Assembly (NCBI RefSeq): GCF_017163705.1
Contig: NZ_JAFIWB010000006.1
Span: 124,001 to 188,000, forward strand
Source: Xanthomonas bonasiae
GTDB lineage: Bacteria; Pseudomonadota; Gammaproteobacteria; Xanthomonadales; Xanthomonadaceae
Reading direction: 5' to 3'
Length of the DNA: 64,000 nucleotides
Shown: positions 53,302-64,000 of the stretch, in pieces
Position numbering within the stretch: position 1 is the first letter of the stretch
Layout of the letters: each line of letters starts with the position of its first letter
Program-made: the position numbers and the translations under genes
Notes under the pieces: generated by a model
Seen by the model: only the letters and a program-made list of their open reading frames with translations
The model's database searches: none
Told to the model about the DNA's origin: nothing

Positions 53302-55203
53302 TCAGCCGGCGGCAGGCGCGCGCTTGGCCACGCGCATCACCTTCGGGGTCACGAAGATCAGCAATTCGGCCTTGCTCTTGCTGCGGCCGCGCTTCTTGAA
53401 CAGATTGCCCAGGAACGGGATATCGCCCAGGAACGGCACCTTGGAAATGCTGTTGCGGTCGGTGAACTCGTACACGCCGCCGATCACCACGGTCTGGCCG
53501 TCGTCCACCAGCACCGCGGTATTGACCTCGCGGCGATTGATTTCCGGGATGGTGCCGTAGCCTTCGAGCACGCGGTACTGGTCGACCTCGTCTTTCTTCA
53601 CGTTCATGTTCAGGAAAACGCGATTGTCGTCGGTGATGGTCGGGGTGACCTTCAGCTCCAGCACCACTTCCTTGAACTGCACGTTCGGCGTCGCCGCAGT
53701 CCCGGCGGTGCCGCCGGTAATGGTGACGTAGCCGATTTCCTTGCCCTGCTTGATCACGGCCTCGCGCTGATTGGAGGTGACGATACGCGGGTTGGAGATC
53801 ACTTCGCCACGGCCCTCTTCCTGCAGCGCCGATAGCTCCAGATCCAGGTTGAAGTTGGATCCGAGCAGCGTATAGGCCAGGCTAGGCAAGGTCGTCGCAT
53901 TGGTGAAAGTGGTGCCGCCCAGATCGACGTTGAGCCCGCGGGTGGCCGCGGTGCCGCCGCCGGTCGCGCCGCTGCCGACGGTCGCGGTGTTGTCGCCGTA
54001 GGTATGGGTGCCGCCGATGCCGAACTTGGCGCCCAGGTCGCGGGCGAAGGTATCGGTGGCGATGACGATGCGTCCCTCGATCAGCACCTGGTCGACCGGA
54101 CGGTCGATCACGTTGATCAGCTCGCGCATCTGCGCGATCTTCTTCGGGATGTCGCTGATCATCAGCGTGTTGGTGCGCTCGTCGGCGACGATGCGCCCGC
54201 GCGGCGACAGGAAGCCGTTGTCGGTCTGACCGCTGCCACCGCCACCGCCACCGCCGCCACCGCCGCCGCCACCGATCCCCTTGGCCTCGGTCAGCGCTTT
54301 GAAGATCGTGGTGGCGCTGTGGTAGTTGATCTGGATGTAGTCGGTGCTCAGGTCCTCGCGGTTCTCGATCGCGATCCGCGCGTCTTCCTTGTCCTGCTCG
54401 AACTTGGCCAGTTCCTGCTGCGGCGCGACCCAGACCACGGCGCCGTCGCGGCGCTTGTCCAGGCCCTTGGCGCGCAACACGATGTCCAGCGCCTGGTCCC
54501 ACGGCACGTTGACCAGGCGCAGGGTGACGCTGCCCTGCACGGTGTCGGAGGCGACGATGTTGAGGTTGGATTCCTCGGCGATCAGCTGCAGCACGGTGCG
54601 CACCGGCACGTCCTGGAAGTTGAACGTCACCGGGCGGCCGCTGTAGCCGCGCGCGGCGACCTGCGCCGCCGCCTGGCTGACCGTGGCCGCGCTGACCGCG
54701 CCCACCGCCGGCGCGGAGGTCCGCGGCGAAATCTCCACCACGTACTCGTTCCCCGACTGGTAAGCCAACGACTCGAAGGCGCCGTTGGTGCTCAACACCA
54801 GCTGCGCGCCACCGGCGTACGGCTTGGCGTCGATGCGCTGCACCGGGGTGGCGAAATCGGTGACGTTGAGCGGACGCTGCAGTTCCGCCGGCAACGAGGC
54901 GTTGCCGACGTCGACCACCACGGTGTTGCCCTGGGTGCGCAGGTCGGGACTGGCGCCGGCGCCGCTGAAGTGCAGGATCAGCCGCCCCGCATCGCCGTCG
55001 CCGCGCTTGAAGTCGATCTTCGACACCGTGAGCTTGGCCGGTGCCTGCGCCGGTGCCTGCGCCGGACCCGCCGCAGGCGTTGCCGCCAGCGCCGTGCCCA
55101 TCGCGGCCGAACTTCCCAGCAGCGCCGCCAACCCCAATGCGCGTAGCCGCACCGTCGCGTGGCGCCGGATGGGACGCAGGCTCAGGGCTTTGGAAAAAGT
55201 CAT
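53302..55203 (-). CDS. pilQ: Type IV pilus secretin PilQ
   Basis: About 633 residues. The signal peptide ends near ALA-ATPAAG. Two AMIN domains occupy the first 200 residues (KLTVSKIDFKRGDGDAGRLI, LVLSTNGAFESLAYQ), then an N0/STN domain (FNFQDVPVRTVLQLIAEESN), an N1 KH-type domain and the secretin pore (VLIEGRIVIATDTFARDLGA, VFLNMNVKKDEV, PFLGDIPFLGNLFKKR). A 13-glycine run interrupts the N1 region. It forms the outer-membrane channel for the pilus. The start at 55203 gives a normal signal peptide; the ATG at 55227 overlaps the pilP stop and is an alternative. Confidence 0.94.
   Translation of the reverse strand: MTFSKALSLRPIRRHATVRLRALGLAALLGSSAAMGTALAATPAAGPAQAPAQAPAKLTVSKIDFKRGDGDAGRLILHFSGAGASPDLRTQGNTVVVDVGNASLPAELQRPLNVTDFATPVQRIDAKPYAGGAQLVLSTNGAFESLAYQSGNEYVVEISPRTSAPAVGAVSAATVSQAAAQVAARGYSGRPVTFNFQDVPVRTVLQLIAEESNLNIVASDTVQGSVTLRLVNVPWDQALDIVLRAKGLDKRRDGAVVWVAPQQELAKFEQDKEDARIAIENREDLSTDYIQINYHSATTIFKALTEAKGIGGGGGGGGGGGGGSGQTDNGFLSPRGRIVADERTNTLMISDIPKKIAQMRELINVIDRPVDQVLIEGRIVIATDTFARDLGAKFGIGGTHTYGDNTATVGSGATGGGTAATRGLNVDLGGTTFTNATTLPSLAYTLLGSNFNLDLELSALQEEGRGEVISNPRIVTSNQREAVIKQGKEIGYVTITGGTAGTAATPNVQFKEVVLELKVTPTITDDNRVFLNMNVKKDEVDQYRVLEGYGTIPEINRREVNTAVLVDDGQTVVIGGVYEFTDRNSISKVPFLGDIPFLGNLFKKRGRSKSKAELLIFVTPKVMRVAKRAPAAG
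54235..54273 (-). repeat. Poly-glycine tract in PilQ
   Basis: Thirteen consecutive glycine codons (GGT/GGC mixed) encoded between AKGI and SGQTDN. As a triplet run it can change length without breaking the frame. It falls in a flexible loop of the periplasmic N1 region. Confidence 0.95.
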
Positions 55204-55223
55204 CGTGCTATCCCCATAATCAA

Positions 55224-55763
55224 TCATTGATCGTCCAGCGCCACGGCGGCCGGACGTTCCAGCCAACCGCCAGCGCCATCCGGCACCAGTTCAATCAAAT
55301 CGATGCGATCCTCGTGCACCCCGGTCACGCGGCCATCGCTCTGCCCCATGTAGATGCCGGGACGGACCCGATACGTCACCTTGTCCGGCGCCATCACCAG
55401 CGCCACCAGGCCCGCGCCGTTGCCCAGCGTGCCGACCATCTTCAGGCCGTCCAGCGGGAACTGCTCCAGCGGCTCCTTGCGCCGGTTCGGATCCGGGCGC
55501 AGCCCGTTGTTGCCGTCCGGACTCGTCCAGGCATCGCTGAACGGATCGCGCAGGCCCTGCGCCGCATATTCGAAGGTCTCGAACTGCTGCATCACCGGCA
55601 GCGGCTCCAGCGGCTGCGCCGGCCGCGCGCGCACTTCCTTGACCCAGTTCTCCAGGTTCGACGCCTCGCCCGGGCCACTGGTCACGCCACGGCCGCAACC
55701 GCCGAGCAGCGCCACCAGCGCCAGCCCCGCCAAGCACTCGAATGCCCTGGTCCGCCGCTTCAT
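55224..55763 (-). CDS. pilP: Type IV pilus lipoprotein PilP
   Basis: 179 residues. The signal ends in a lipobox LLGGC (Cys23). The conserved domain has LRDPFSDAW near residue 72, FPLDGLKMVGTLGNGAGLVALVMAPDKVTYRVRPGIYMGQSDGRV (in part) and DRIDLIELVPDGAGGW. PilP links the inner-membrane PilNO complex to PilQ. Its ATG overlaps the pilO stop (ATGA). Confidence 0.93.
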   Translation of the reverse strand: MKRRTRAFECLAGLALVALLGGCGRGVTSGPGEASNLENWVKEVRARPAQPLEPLPVMQQFETFEYAAQGLRDPFSDAWTSPDGNNGLRPDPNRRKEPLEQFPLDGLKMVGTLGNGAGLVALVMAPDKVTYRVRPGIYMGQSDGRVTGVHEDRIDLIELVPDGAGGWLERPAAVALDDQ

Positions 55764-56434
55764 GCGCCACCGCCTTGCTTGGAACCCTTCTTCGCCGCAG
55801 CCGCCGCCTTTTCCTGGTCCGCCATCTCCTTGTCGTCCAGATAGCGGTAGGTCTTGACCGTGCCGGACAGCTCCAGTTCGCCGCGCGTGGTGATGCCGGC
55901 CTTCTTGTCCTTGGGCTTCAAATTGATGTCGTGCATGGTCAGGATCACCACCCGCGGCAGCGACGCCACGCCGCTGACGAAGGCACCGAACTGGTGGTAG
56001 CTGCCGACCATGCGCAGCGCGATCGGCTTCTCCGCGTAGAACTCCTTCGGCGACTCCGGGCCCGGCTGGAACAGTTCGTTGGCCAGGCCGCTGGACAACG
56101 CGGTCTGCGAGATGTCGATGATCAGGTCCGGCATCTCGGTCTTGCTCGGCAGCTGCCGCAGCATCTGTTGCAGCACCTGCTCCATCTGCGCCAGCTGCTG
56201 CTTCAGTGGCTGCAGATTGACCGCTCGGCTCTGCTCCTTCTCGAACGAAGCGCGCAGCTCGGTTTCCTTCTGCTCCAGCGTTCCCAGCTCGTCGCGCTTG
56301 TCGCTGAGCAGCAGGAACCAGGACAGGATCAGGATGAACAGCGTAACCAGCACGCAGAAGCCGATCTTGGCCTGCTGCGGCCAGTTGCCGAGATTGTTGA
56401 AGTCCAGGTCTTTTACGTTGAATTTCTTGCTCAT
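55760..56434 (-). CDS. pilO: Type IV pilus inner-membrane protein PilO
   Basis: 224 residues. A cytoplasmic N-terminus (FNVKDLDFNNLGNWPQQAKI), one membrane helix (FCVLVTLFILILSWFLLL), a coiled coil (ELGTLEQKETELRASFEKE) and a ferredoxin-like C-terminal domain (IALRMVGSYHQFGAFVSGVA). The end is Lys/Ala-rich. It pairs with PilN in the alignment complex. Start overlaps the pilN stop by four bases. Confidence 0.94.
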   Translation of the reverse strand: MSKKFNVKDLDFNNLGNWPQQAKIGFCVLVTLFILILSWFLLLSDKRDELGTLEQKETELRASFEKEQSRAVNLQPLKQQLAQMEQVLQQMLRQLPSKTEMPDLIIDISQTALSSGLANELFQPGPESPKEFYAEKPIALRMVGSYHQFGAFVSGVASLPRVVILTMHDINLKPKDKKAGITTRGELELSGTVKTYRYLDDKEMADQEKAAAAAKKGSKQGGGA

Positions 56435-57188
56435 GACGCCGGTCCCTGTTGCGCTGGCGTGGCCGCTGGCGTCGCCGGCGCGGCGGCCGGCGGCGGCGCA
56501 GGTGCAGTCGGTGCAGTCGGCGCGGCAGGCGCGGGAACGGCAGCGGGTGCCGGCGCGGCGGCGGCGCCCGGAACCGGGGCTGCGGCAGGTGCGCCCGTCG
56601 CCGCGTCCGAACCATCGCCCGGCACCGGCAGCTTGACCTTGAGGGTGAACACGTAGGGCAAGGCCTTGGCGTCGACGATCGGCCCCTTGACCTCCTTGTC
56701 CTGCGCCTTGGCCTCGATCACCGACAGCTCCGGATTGGTCATCCAGCCCGAGCCCTCGAGGTTGCGCATGTAGGCGCTGACCCGCGCATTGGATTGCGAG
56801 CGCCCTTCCAGCGTCAGGATGTCGCCTTCCTGCTTGACTGCGGTCAGCACCACGCCGTCGGGGATCGTGCGCACCAGCGAATCGAACAGGTGCACCATCT
56901 GCGAGCGCTTGGCCTGCAGTTCCTCGATGACCCGCTTGCGCGCCAGCAGTCGCCGCTTCTGCTCGTCGAGCTTGTCGATTTCCTTGTTCTGCGCCTTGAC
57001 CTTGTCGATCTCGGTCTGCAGGTAGGCATTGCGCTCGTTCTGCCCGGTGATCTGGCGGTCGTAGTAGAACCAGATCAGCAGCGCCAGCAGCACGCCGGCC
57101 AGCGCAGCGAAGCCCAGCATCGAGTAGAACTCACGCTCGCGCTGCTTGCGCCGCTCCGCCCGCCAGGGCAGCAGATTGATTTTTGCCA

Positions 57189-57189
<1 letters not shown>
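56431..57189 (-). CDS. pilN: Type IV pilus inner-membrane protein PilN
   Basis: 252 residues. The N-terminus MAKINLLPWR is the short peptide that binds PilM. A membrane helix (GFAALAGVLLALLIWFYY) is followed by a coiled coil and the ferredoxin-like domain (VRTIPDGVVLTAVKQEGDIL, SAYMRNLEGSGWM). A Pro/Ala-rich tail of more than 50 residues at the C-terminus is longer than usual and low in complexity. The ATG shares its A with the pilM stop (TGATG). Confidence 0.94.
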
Positions 57190-58346
<1,157 letters not shown>

Positions 58347-58422
58347 TTACGTCACAACGCATCCCGTGGCAGCAAACCCGTCGCATCCCCGGAATCGGCC
58401 CCAGCCTTTCCCCGGCGTACTC

Positions 58423-58428
58423 TATACT
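58423..58428 (+). promoter_or_regulatory. Candidate ponA -10 box
   Basis: TATACT, one base from consensus, lies 36 bases before the ponA ATG. No clear -35 hexamer is seen upstream. Confidence 0.4.
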
Positions 58429-58464
58429 CTGCGCCCAAGAAATCTGCAATCGGAATCTCTCTCG

Positions 58465-60900
58465 ATGCCCCGTTTTCGTCGTTGGCTGCGCTGGGCGCTG
58501 GTCACGTTCGTCGTTCTCGCCCTGATCGGAGCCGCCGCCGCCGGCGGTCTGTATTACGTCGTTTCCTCCAAGCTTCCCGACGTGCAGACGCTGCGTCAGG
58601 TGGAGCTGCAGGAGCCCATGTACGTGTATGCCAGCGACGGCAAGCTGATGGCCCTGTTCGGCGAGACCCGGCGCTATCCGATCACCATGAAGGACGTGCC
58701 GGAGCGGCTGAAGCAGGCGTTCCTGGCCACCGAGGACGCGCGCTTCTACCAGCACGGCGGGGTCGACTACAAAGGCATCGCCCGCGCCGTGTGGCTGCTG
58801 GCCACGACCAACGACAAGCGCGTGCCGGGCGGCTCGACCATCACCCAGCAGGTCGCCCGCCAGTTCTTCCTGAGCTCCGAATACAGCTATACCCGCAAGC
58901 TGGCCGAGATCCTGCTGGCCCGCAAGATCGAGGCCGAACTGAGCAAGGACGAGATCTTCGAGCTGTACCTCAACAAGAGCTTCTTCGGCAACCGCGCCTA
59001 CGGCATCGCCGCCGCGGCCGAGTACTACTACGGCAAGAAGCTCAACGAACTGAGCCTGGACGAGATGGCCTCGCTGTCCAGCATCCCCAAGTTCCCGTCC
59101 AGCGGCAACCCGATCAGCAATCCCGAGCGCGCCAAGCAGCGCCGCGACAACTACGTGCTCAGCCGCATGGCCGCGCTGGGCTTCGTCACCCAGGCCGAGG
59201 CCGACGCCGCCAAGGCGGTGCCGATGCACGCGACCCCGCACGAGCGCCCGGTCGAGGTCGAATCGCCCTACGTGGCCGAGCTGGTGCGCCAGGAGATGAT
59301 CGCGCGCTTCGGCGGCGACGTGCTCGACAAGGGCTACCACGTCACCACCACCATCGACACCGAGCTGCAGACCGCGGCCAACCATGCGGTGCGCCAGGGC
59401 CTGGTGATCTACGACCGCCGCCATGGCTGGAACGGCGTGGAGAAGCATTTCGACGTCGCCGCCGATGCCGACGCGGCCGCGCTGGCCAGCCACCTGGCCG
59501 GGATCAATGCGCAGGGCGGCATGCTGCCGAGCATCGTCGCGGCCACCGGCAGCGACGGCAGCGCCACCGTGGTGCTGGCCAACAAGAGCGAACTGGTGCT
59601 GCCGGTCGCGTCCAGCCGCTGGACCGGGCGCAGCCCCGCCACCCTGCTCAAGCGCGGCGACCTGGTGCGGATCCAGGCCGGCGACAAGCCGGGCGAGTGG
59701 GAAGTCACCCAGCTGCCACGCGGGCAGTCGGCGCTGGTGTCGCTGGACGCCAGCAACGGCGCGCTGCGCGCCCTGGTCGGCGGCTTCAGCTATGCCGGCA
59801 ACAAGTTCAACCGCGCCACCCAGGCGCGGCGCCAGCCGGGTTCCAGCTTCAAGCCGTTCCTGTACGCGGCCGCGTTCGAGAAGGGCTTCAACCCGGCCTC
59901 GATCGTGCTCGACGCGCCGGTGGTGTTCCGCGACCGCCGCGGCAAGACTTGGTCGCCGCAGAACGACGGCGGCGGCTTCCGCGGCCCGATGCGCTTGCGC
60001 GAAGCGCTGGTGCAGTCGCGCAACCTGGTCTCGGTACGCCTGCTCGACAGCATCGGCGTGGACTTCGCGCGCAAGTACATCAGCCAGTTCGGCTTCCAGG
60101 AGGCCGAGCTGCCGCCCAACCTGTCGATGTCGCTGGGCACCGCGTCGCTGACCCCGCTGTCGGTGGCGCGCGGCTATGCGGTGTTCGTCAACGGCGGCTC
60201 GCGGGTGGATACCTGGATCATCGACAAGGTCACCGACCGCGACGGCAACGTGCTGTTCCAGGAGCACCCGCCCACCGCCTGCCGCAGCTGCGGCAGCGTC
60301 GGCGGCAGCGCCACCCCGGCCAGCCAGGTCGTCGACGGCTTCAACTTCGGCAGCGCCGCGCCGCCACCGCCGCCCAAGCCCGCGGCCACCGCCGCCGCCA
60401 CTCCGACCCCGGCCGACACCGCGCCGGCGACCGACCCCGACGCCAAGGTGGCGCCGCGCGCGATCGACGAGCGCACCGCCTACCAGCTGGTCTCGATGAT
60501 GCGCGACGTGGTCCAGCGTGGCACCGGCACTGCGGCCAAGGTCCTGGGCCGCGCGGACGTCGGCGGCAAGACCGGCTCCACCAACGACCATCGCGATGCC
60601 TGGTTCTCCGGCTTCGGCGGCCCCTACGTGACCACCGTGTGGGTCGGCCGCGACGACTTCCGTTCGCTCGGCTACCGCGAGTACGGCGGCAAGGCGGCGC
60701 TGCCGATCTGGATCGAGTACATGCGCGTGGCGCTGAAGGACAAGCCGATCGCCAGCAACGACCCGCCGGCCGGCATGGTCCAGGCCACGCTCAACGGCGC
60801 CACCGAGTGGGTCAAGGTCGAGGACATGGATCGCATCCAGGAGTTCGACTACGGCCTGCAGGACCAGAAGACCGACGACGCCGCGTTCGATATTTTCTGA
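58465..60900 (+). CDS. mrcA: Penicillin-binding protein 1A
   Basis: 811 residues. One N-terminal membrane helix ([21 protein letters not shown]), then the GT51 glycosyltransferase domain with catalytic Glu90 in [12 protein letters not shown] and [15 protein letters not shown]. The transpeptidase domain has the acylated Ser460 in [10 protein letters not shown], the second motif in SRN and KTG at 702-704 in GGKTGSTND. It polymerises and cross-links peptidoglycan. An Ala/Pro-rich insertion with a double-Cys CRSCGS lies between strand segments near residue 610-660. Its gene is divergent from pilM, a conserved arrangement in pseudomonads and xanthomonads. Confidence 0.95.
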   Translation: MPRFRRWLRWALVTFVVLALIGAAAAGGLYYVVSSKLPDVQTLRQVELQEPMYVYASDGKLMALFGETRRYPITMKDVPERLKQAFLATEDARFYQHGGVDYKGIARAVWLLATTNDKRVPGGSTITQQVARQFFLSSEYSYTRKLAEILLARKIEAELSKDEIFELYLNKSFFGNRAYGIAAAAEYYYGKKLNELSLDEMASLSSIPKFPSSGNPISNPERAKQRRDNYVLSRMAALGFVTQAEADAAKAVPMHATPHERPVEVESPYVAELVRQEMIARFGGDVLDKGYHVTTTIDTELQTAANHAVRQGLVIYDRRHGWNGVEKHFDVAADADAAALASHLAGINAQGGMLPSIVAATGSDGSATVVLANKSELVLPVASSRWTGRSPATLLKRGDLVRIQAGDKPGEWEVTQLPRGQSALVSLDASNGALRALVGGFSYAGNKFNRATQARRQPGSSFKPFLYAAAFEKGFNPASIVLDAPVVFRDRRGKTWSPQNDGGGFRGPMRLREALVQSRNLVSVRLLDSIGVDFARKYISQFGFQEAELPPNLSMSLGTASLTPLSVARGYAVFVNGGSRVDTWIIDKVTDRDGNVLFQEHPPTACRSCGSVGGSATPASQVVDGFNFGSAAPPPPPKPAATAAATPTPADTAPATDPDAKVAPRAIDERTAYQLVSMMRDVVQRGTGTAAKVLGRADVGGKTGSTNDHRDAWFSGFGGPYVTTVWVGRDDFRSLGYREYGGKAALPIWIEYMRVALKDKPIASNDPPAGMVQATLNGATEWVKVEDMDRIQEFDYGLQDQKTDDAAFDIF

Positions 60901-60907
60901 GGCGCGC

Positions 60908-60940
60908 GGGACTCGGGACCGGGGACTCGGGACTCGGCGG
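60908..60940. repeat. Short direct repeats of a GGGACTCGG type
   Basis: Three near copies of CGGGACTCGG occur just after the ponA stop. Such G-rich direct repeats are frequent between Xanthomonadaceae genes. No function is visible. Confidence 0.6.
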
Positions 60941-61108
60941 GTCCCGCTGCCGAGGCGGCGCTGGCTGGCGGGATCGCCACGGGGCGGATGCCGCGTCGCC
61001 GCGGCCGGTCGAGCGGACTGCAGCGGCTGTCCAGCGCGTCAACCGCGCCGCATGCCGATGTCACCGCGCTGTTGTACAGTCGGGGCAGGCTTTCAGGGAG
61101 GCGGCCCC

Positions 61109-61756
61109 ATGCACCACGCTCGGCAACATGCCCAGACCCGCACGCACGAACGCCGCCGCCGGCTGGCCCACGAAGCCGCCCGGCTGATGGCCGAAGGCGG
61201 CATCCGCGACTTCCACCAGGCCAAGCTGAAGGCCGCCGAGCGGCTCGGCATCCACGACGACGCCTCGCTGCCGCGCAACCGCGAGATCGAGGATGCGCTG
61301 CGCGAGTACCAGCGCCTGTTCGCCGGACCCGACCACGCCGGCGGCCTGCGCCTGCGCCGCGAGGCCGCGTTGCGCGCGATGGACTTCCTGCATGGCTTCG
61401 CCCCGCGCCTGGTCGGCCCGGTGCACGACGGCACCGCCGATGCCAACAGCCCGGTGCAACTGCACCTGCACAGCGACGACGCCGACGCGGTGGCGCGCTT
61501 CCTCGAAGAACACCGGATCCCGGCCGAATCGCGCACGCGCCGGCTGCGCCTGGACCGCGAACGCAGCGAGGACTTCCCGGTGTGGCTGTTCGCCGCCGAG
61601 GAACTGACCTTCGACCTGACCGTGCTGCCCTACGATGCGCTGCGCCAGGCGCCGCTGTCGCAGGTGGACGAGAAGCCGATGCGGCGCGCCTCAGAAAGCC
61701 AGCTGCGGCAGCTGCTGACCGAACAGGACATCGCCGACTACCAGCAGCGCCGCTGA
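61109..61756 (+). CDS. Protein of unknown function (nucleotidyltransferase-like fold possible)
   Basis: 215 residues from MHHARQHAQTRTHERRRRLA. AGGGAGG seven bases upstream supports this start over the ATG at 61052. The N-terminal part (AARLMAEGGIRDFHQAKLKAAERLG) is helical and Arg-rich. The region LHLHSDDADAVARFLEEHRI, then DFPVWLFAAEELTFDLTVLP, has the rhythm of small nucleotidyltransferase-like proteins, but the catalytic GS-x-DxD motif is not seen. No signal peptide. The only clue from context is its place between ponA and a DUF4375 gene. Function unassigned. Confidence 0.65.
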   Translation: MHHARQHAQTRTHERRRRLAHEAARLMAEGGIRDFHQAKLKAAERLGIHDDASLPRNREIEDALREYQRLFAGPDHAGGLRLRREAALRAMDFLHGFAPRLVGPVHDGTADANSPVQLHLHSDDADAVARFLEEHRIPAESRTRRLRLDRERSEDFPVWLFAAEELTFDLTVLPYDALRQAPLSQVDEKPMRRASESQLRQLLTEQDIADYQQRR

Positions 61757-61813
61757 GCGCCCGCGCGCGCCGCGCCCGGCGCACCGCTTCCTTTCCGCCA
61801 ACGGACCCGCTGC

Positions 61814-62632
61814 ATGCCCGCCATTCCGCCCGACGCCATCGTCGTCTCGCGCAACAGTCTCGACAGCGACGACGCGTACGCGCCGATCCAGTCCAACATC
61901 AGCTTCATCAACGCCCAGCTCGACCAGTGGCTGCGTCCGGACGAGATCGCCGCCGATGCGATGTGCAGTTATTACGTCGACTTCTACGTGGCGCAGGTGG
62001 AAAACGGCGGCTTCGCCCAGTTCGTCTACAACTGCAACGCCGATCCGCTGGTGCTGGACCAGGTCGGGCGCGGACTGCAGGCGATGCGGGCAACCCGGCA
62101 TGCGGCGCTGTACGCGGCCAGCCGCGCGCTGCTCGAACAGATGGACGACGCCACGTTGCAGGCGTTCATGGACGGCCAGTACTTCGGCGACAACCCGGCG
62201 CGCGATGCGCTCGACCGGCATGGCGACGCGTTCTTCGCGCTGGCGGAAGAAGAGGATCTGATCGCACTGAATTCGGCCTGGCTGCGCGCGCATCCGCAGC
62301 TGGTGGCGCTGTCGATTCCGGAGATGCAGGCCGAGGTCGAGCGCCGCGGCGCCGCCCTGCCCGATCGCCTCGAGCGCATCGCCGCGGCGCTGGAGAACGA
62401 ACCGCGCTACATGAAACTGATCCGCCGCCTGTGCGCCGACAGCGGGCACACGCTGGACCGCGTCACCGCCGGCGATCCCAGCCATGCGCACGACGGCAGG
62501 CAGGTACTGGCCTGGCACTTCCTGACCGACCGCGGCCACTTCTACCTGCTCGACCTCGACGGCATCGCGCGCATGCACGACGCCGACAGCCATGCGTTGG
62601 TGGCGCAGATCGACGTGCCGGCGCAGTTGTAG
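61814..62632 (+). CDS. DUF4375 (DMP19-like) protein
   Basis: 272 residues. The segment ADAMCSYYVDFYVAQVENGG followed by FAQFVYNCNAD is the hallmark of DUF4375/DMP19-type proteins. The N-terminal half is helical (LDQVGRGLQAMRATRHAALY). The C-terminal part (RRLCADSGHTLDRVTAGDPS, then HFLTDRGHFYLLDLDGIARM) is an extra domain not usual for the shortest members. No membrane or export signal. The DMP19 family includes DNA-mimic proteins with acidic surfaces; whether that applies is not known, although Asp and Glu are frequent here. Confidence 0.75.
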   Translation: MPAIPPDAIVVSRNSLDSDDAYAPIQSNISFINAQLDQWLRPDEIAADAMCSYYVDFYVAQVENGGFAQFVYNCNADPLVLDQVGRGLQAMRATRHAALYAASRALLEQMDDATLQAFMDGQYFGDNPARDALDRHGDAFFALAEEEDLIALNSAWLRAHPQLVALSIPEMQAEVERRGAALPDRLERIAAALENEPRYMKLIRRLCADSGHTLDRVTAGDPSHAHDGRQVLAWHFLTDRGHFYLLDLDGIARMHDADSHALVAQIDVPAQL

Positions 62633-63004
62633 GACATCTCGATCCAGGTCATGCACTCCACGCTGCCCCGCGGAAACGGCACCGGGCGCCCTCGGGCCAT
62701 CCGGAGTTGCTGCCGCAGTGCACCCAGCGAGTTGGCCGCACGTCTCTGCAGGAGCGGCGTCAGCCGCGACGAACGCAGCGGCAGACCTTCCGTCCGCAGA
62801 TCCTGCCGGAGCCGAAGCCCCTCCCGCATGAAAAGCGCTTCAGCGCGTTGCATGCATGCAGGTTTATGGGAGCGACTCCGGGTGGCCTCGGGCCATCCGT
62901 CGCGACGAGAGGCCCGCGGAAAAGCCGTCGCATCGCGCTTCGCCGCATAAAAAAACGCCCCGCGAAGCGGGGCGTTCGATTGCGACAGACCAGCGGCAGC
63001 GCGA
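62633..63004. other. Gene-free stretch with decayed palindromic elements and terminator
   Basis: No gene is seen over 372 bases. A degenerate version of the palindromic element begins with CAGGAGCGGCGTCAGCCGCG near 62749 and its second arm is scarcely recognisable near 62805-62828. A second decayed element follows near 62870-62930. CTCGGGCCATCCG occurs twice (about 62691 and 62888). The gltA terminator lies at the right end. Confidence 0.7.
62949..62976 (-). terminator. Rho-independent terminator of gltA
   Basis: CGCCCCGC-GAA-GCGGGGCG hairpin followed on the minus strand by seven Ts, 28 bases after the gltA stop. Confidence 0.92.

Positions 63005-64000
<996 letters not shown>

Noticed and set aside
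54235-54273. Phase-variable repeat switching pilQ on and off
   Set aside because: The run is made of codon triplets, so slippage alters length but cannot break the frame.

Overview
The window is high-GC chromosomal DNA from a gammaproteobacterium of the Xanthomonas group. The evidence is the pilMNOPQ cluster divergent from ponA, the batABD/MoxR operon, a DUF3348-DUF802-OmpA-DUF2894 operon, several TonB-dependent proteins and a recurring TAGGAGCGGCTTCAGCCGCG palindrome typical of these genomes. The genus is an inference. No phage, insertion sequence, CRISPR array, tRNA or rRNA gene was seen. Most long open frames opposite or out of phase with real genes are shadows produced by the GC-rich code.

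Layout. 1-7.5 kb: the end of a cache-domain sensor gene; a five-gene oxidoreductase operon (Old Yellow Enzyme, two SDRs, a small membrane protein, an MDR reductase) opposite a TetR regulator; three small exported proteins. 7.6-12.1 kb: gapA, two OmpW paralogues with a perfect FNR/ANR-type box upstream, an S1/P1 nuclease, trxC and an OsmC protein. 12.2-18.2 kb: an RND pump and lipoprotein adaptor divergent from a rhodanese, a BigR/SqrR-like persulfide-sensing ArsR repressor and an ETHE1-like persulfide dioxygenase. 18.3-21.1 kb: modABC (ModC is short) and a flavin reductase-like protein. 21.3-23.9 kb: a BlaI/BlaR1 pair in which BlaR1 carries a TonB-C domain, plus a TonB-C-like lipoprotein. 23.9-35.7 kb: an acetyl-CoA hydrolase/transferase, a glycerophosphodiester phosphodiesterase, then a tandemly duplicated cassette of phospholipase C-like protein plus TonB-dependent receptor. 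35.8-37.5 kb: an L,D-transpeptidase and an M23 peptidase. 37.8-42.2 kb: a compact four-gene operon encoding a MotA/TolQ-like membrane protein with a very long coiled-coil tail, a MotB/OmpA-like partner and two DUF proteins. 42.4-45.9 kb: transketolase and a dicarboxylate:cation symporter. 46-53.1 kb: moxR-DUF58-DUF4381-batA-batB/C-batD. 53.3-60.9 kb: pilMNOPQ and ponA. 61-64 kb: two uncharacterised proteins and the start-truncated citrate synthase gene.

How the parts fit. Much of the window concerns the envelope: outer-membrane import, cell-wall synthesis and remodelling, type IV pilus assembly and stress-linked Bat proteins. The best candidate for an undescribed system is the 37.8-42.2 kb operon, which looks like an ion-driven stator (MotAB/ZorAB architecture) with novel partners. 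The second is the duplicated phospholipase/receptor cassette, whose two receptors share an almost identical plug but differ in apparent surface loops. All four recognisable copies or relics of the palindromic element lie between convergent genes, suggesting a terminator or boundary role.
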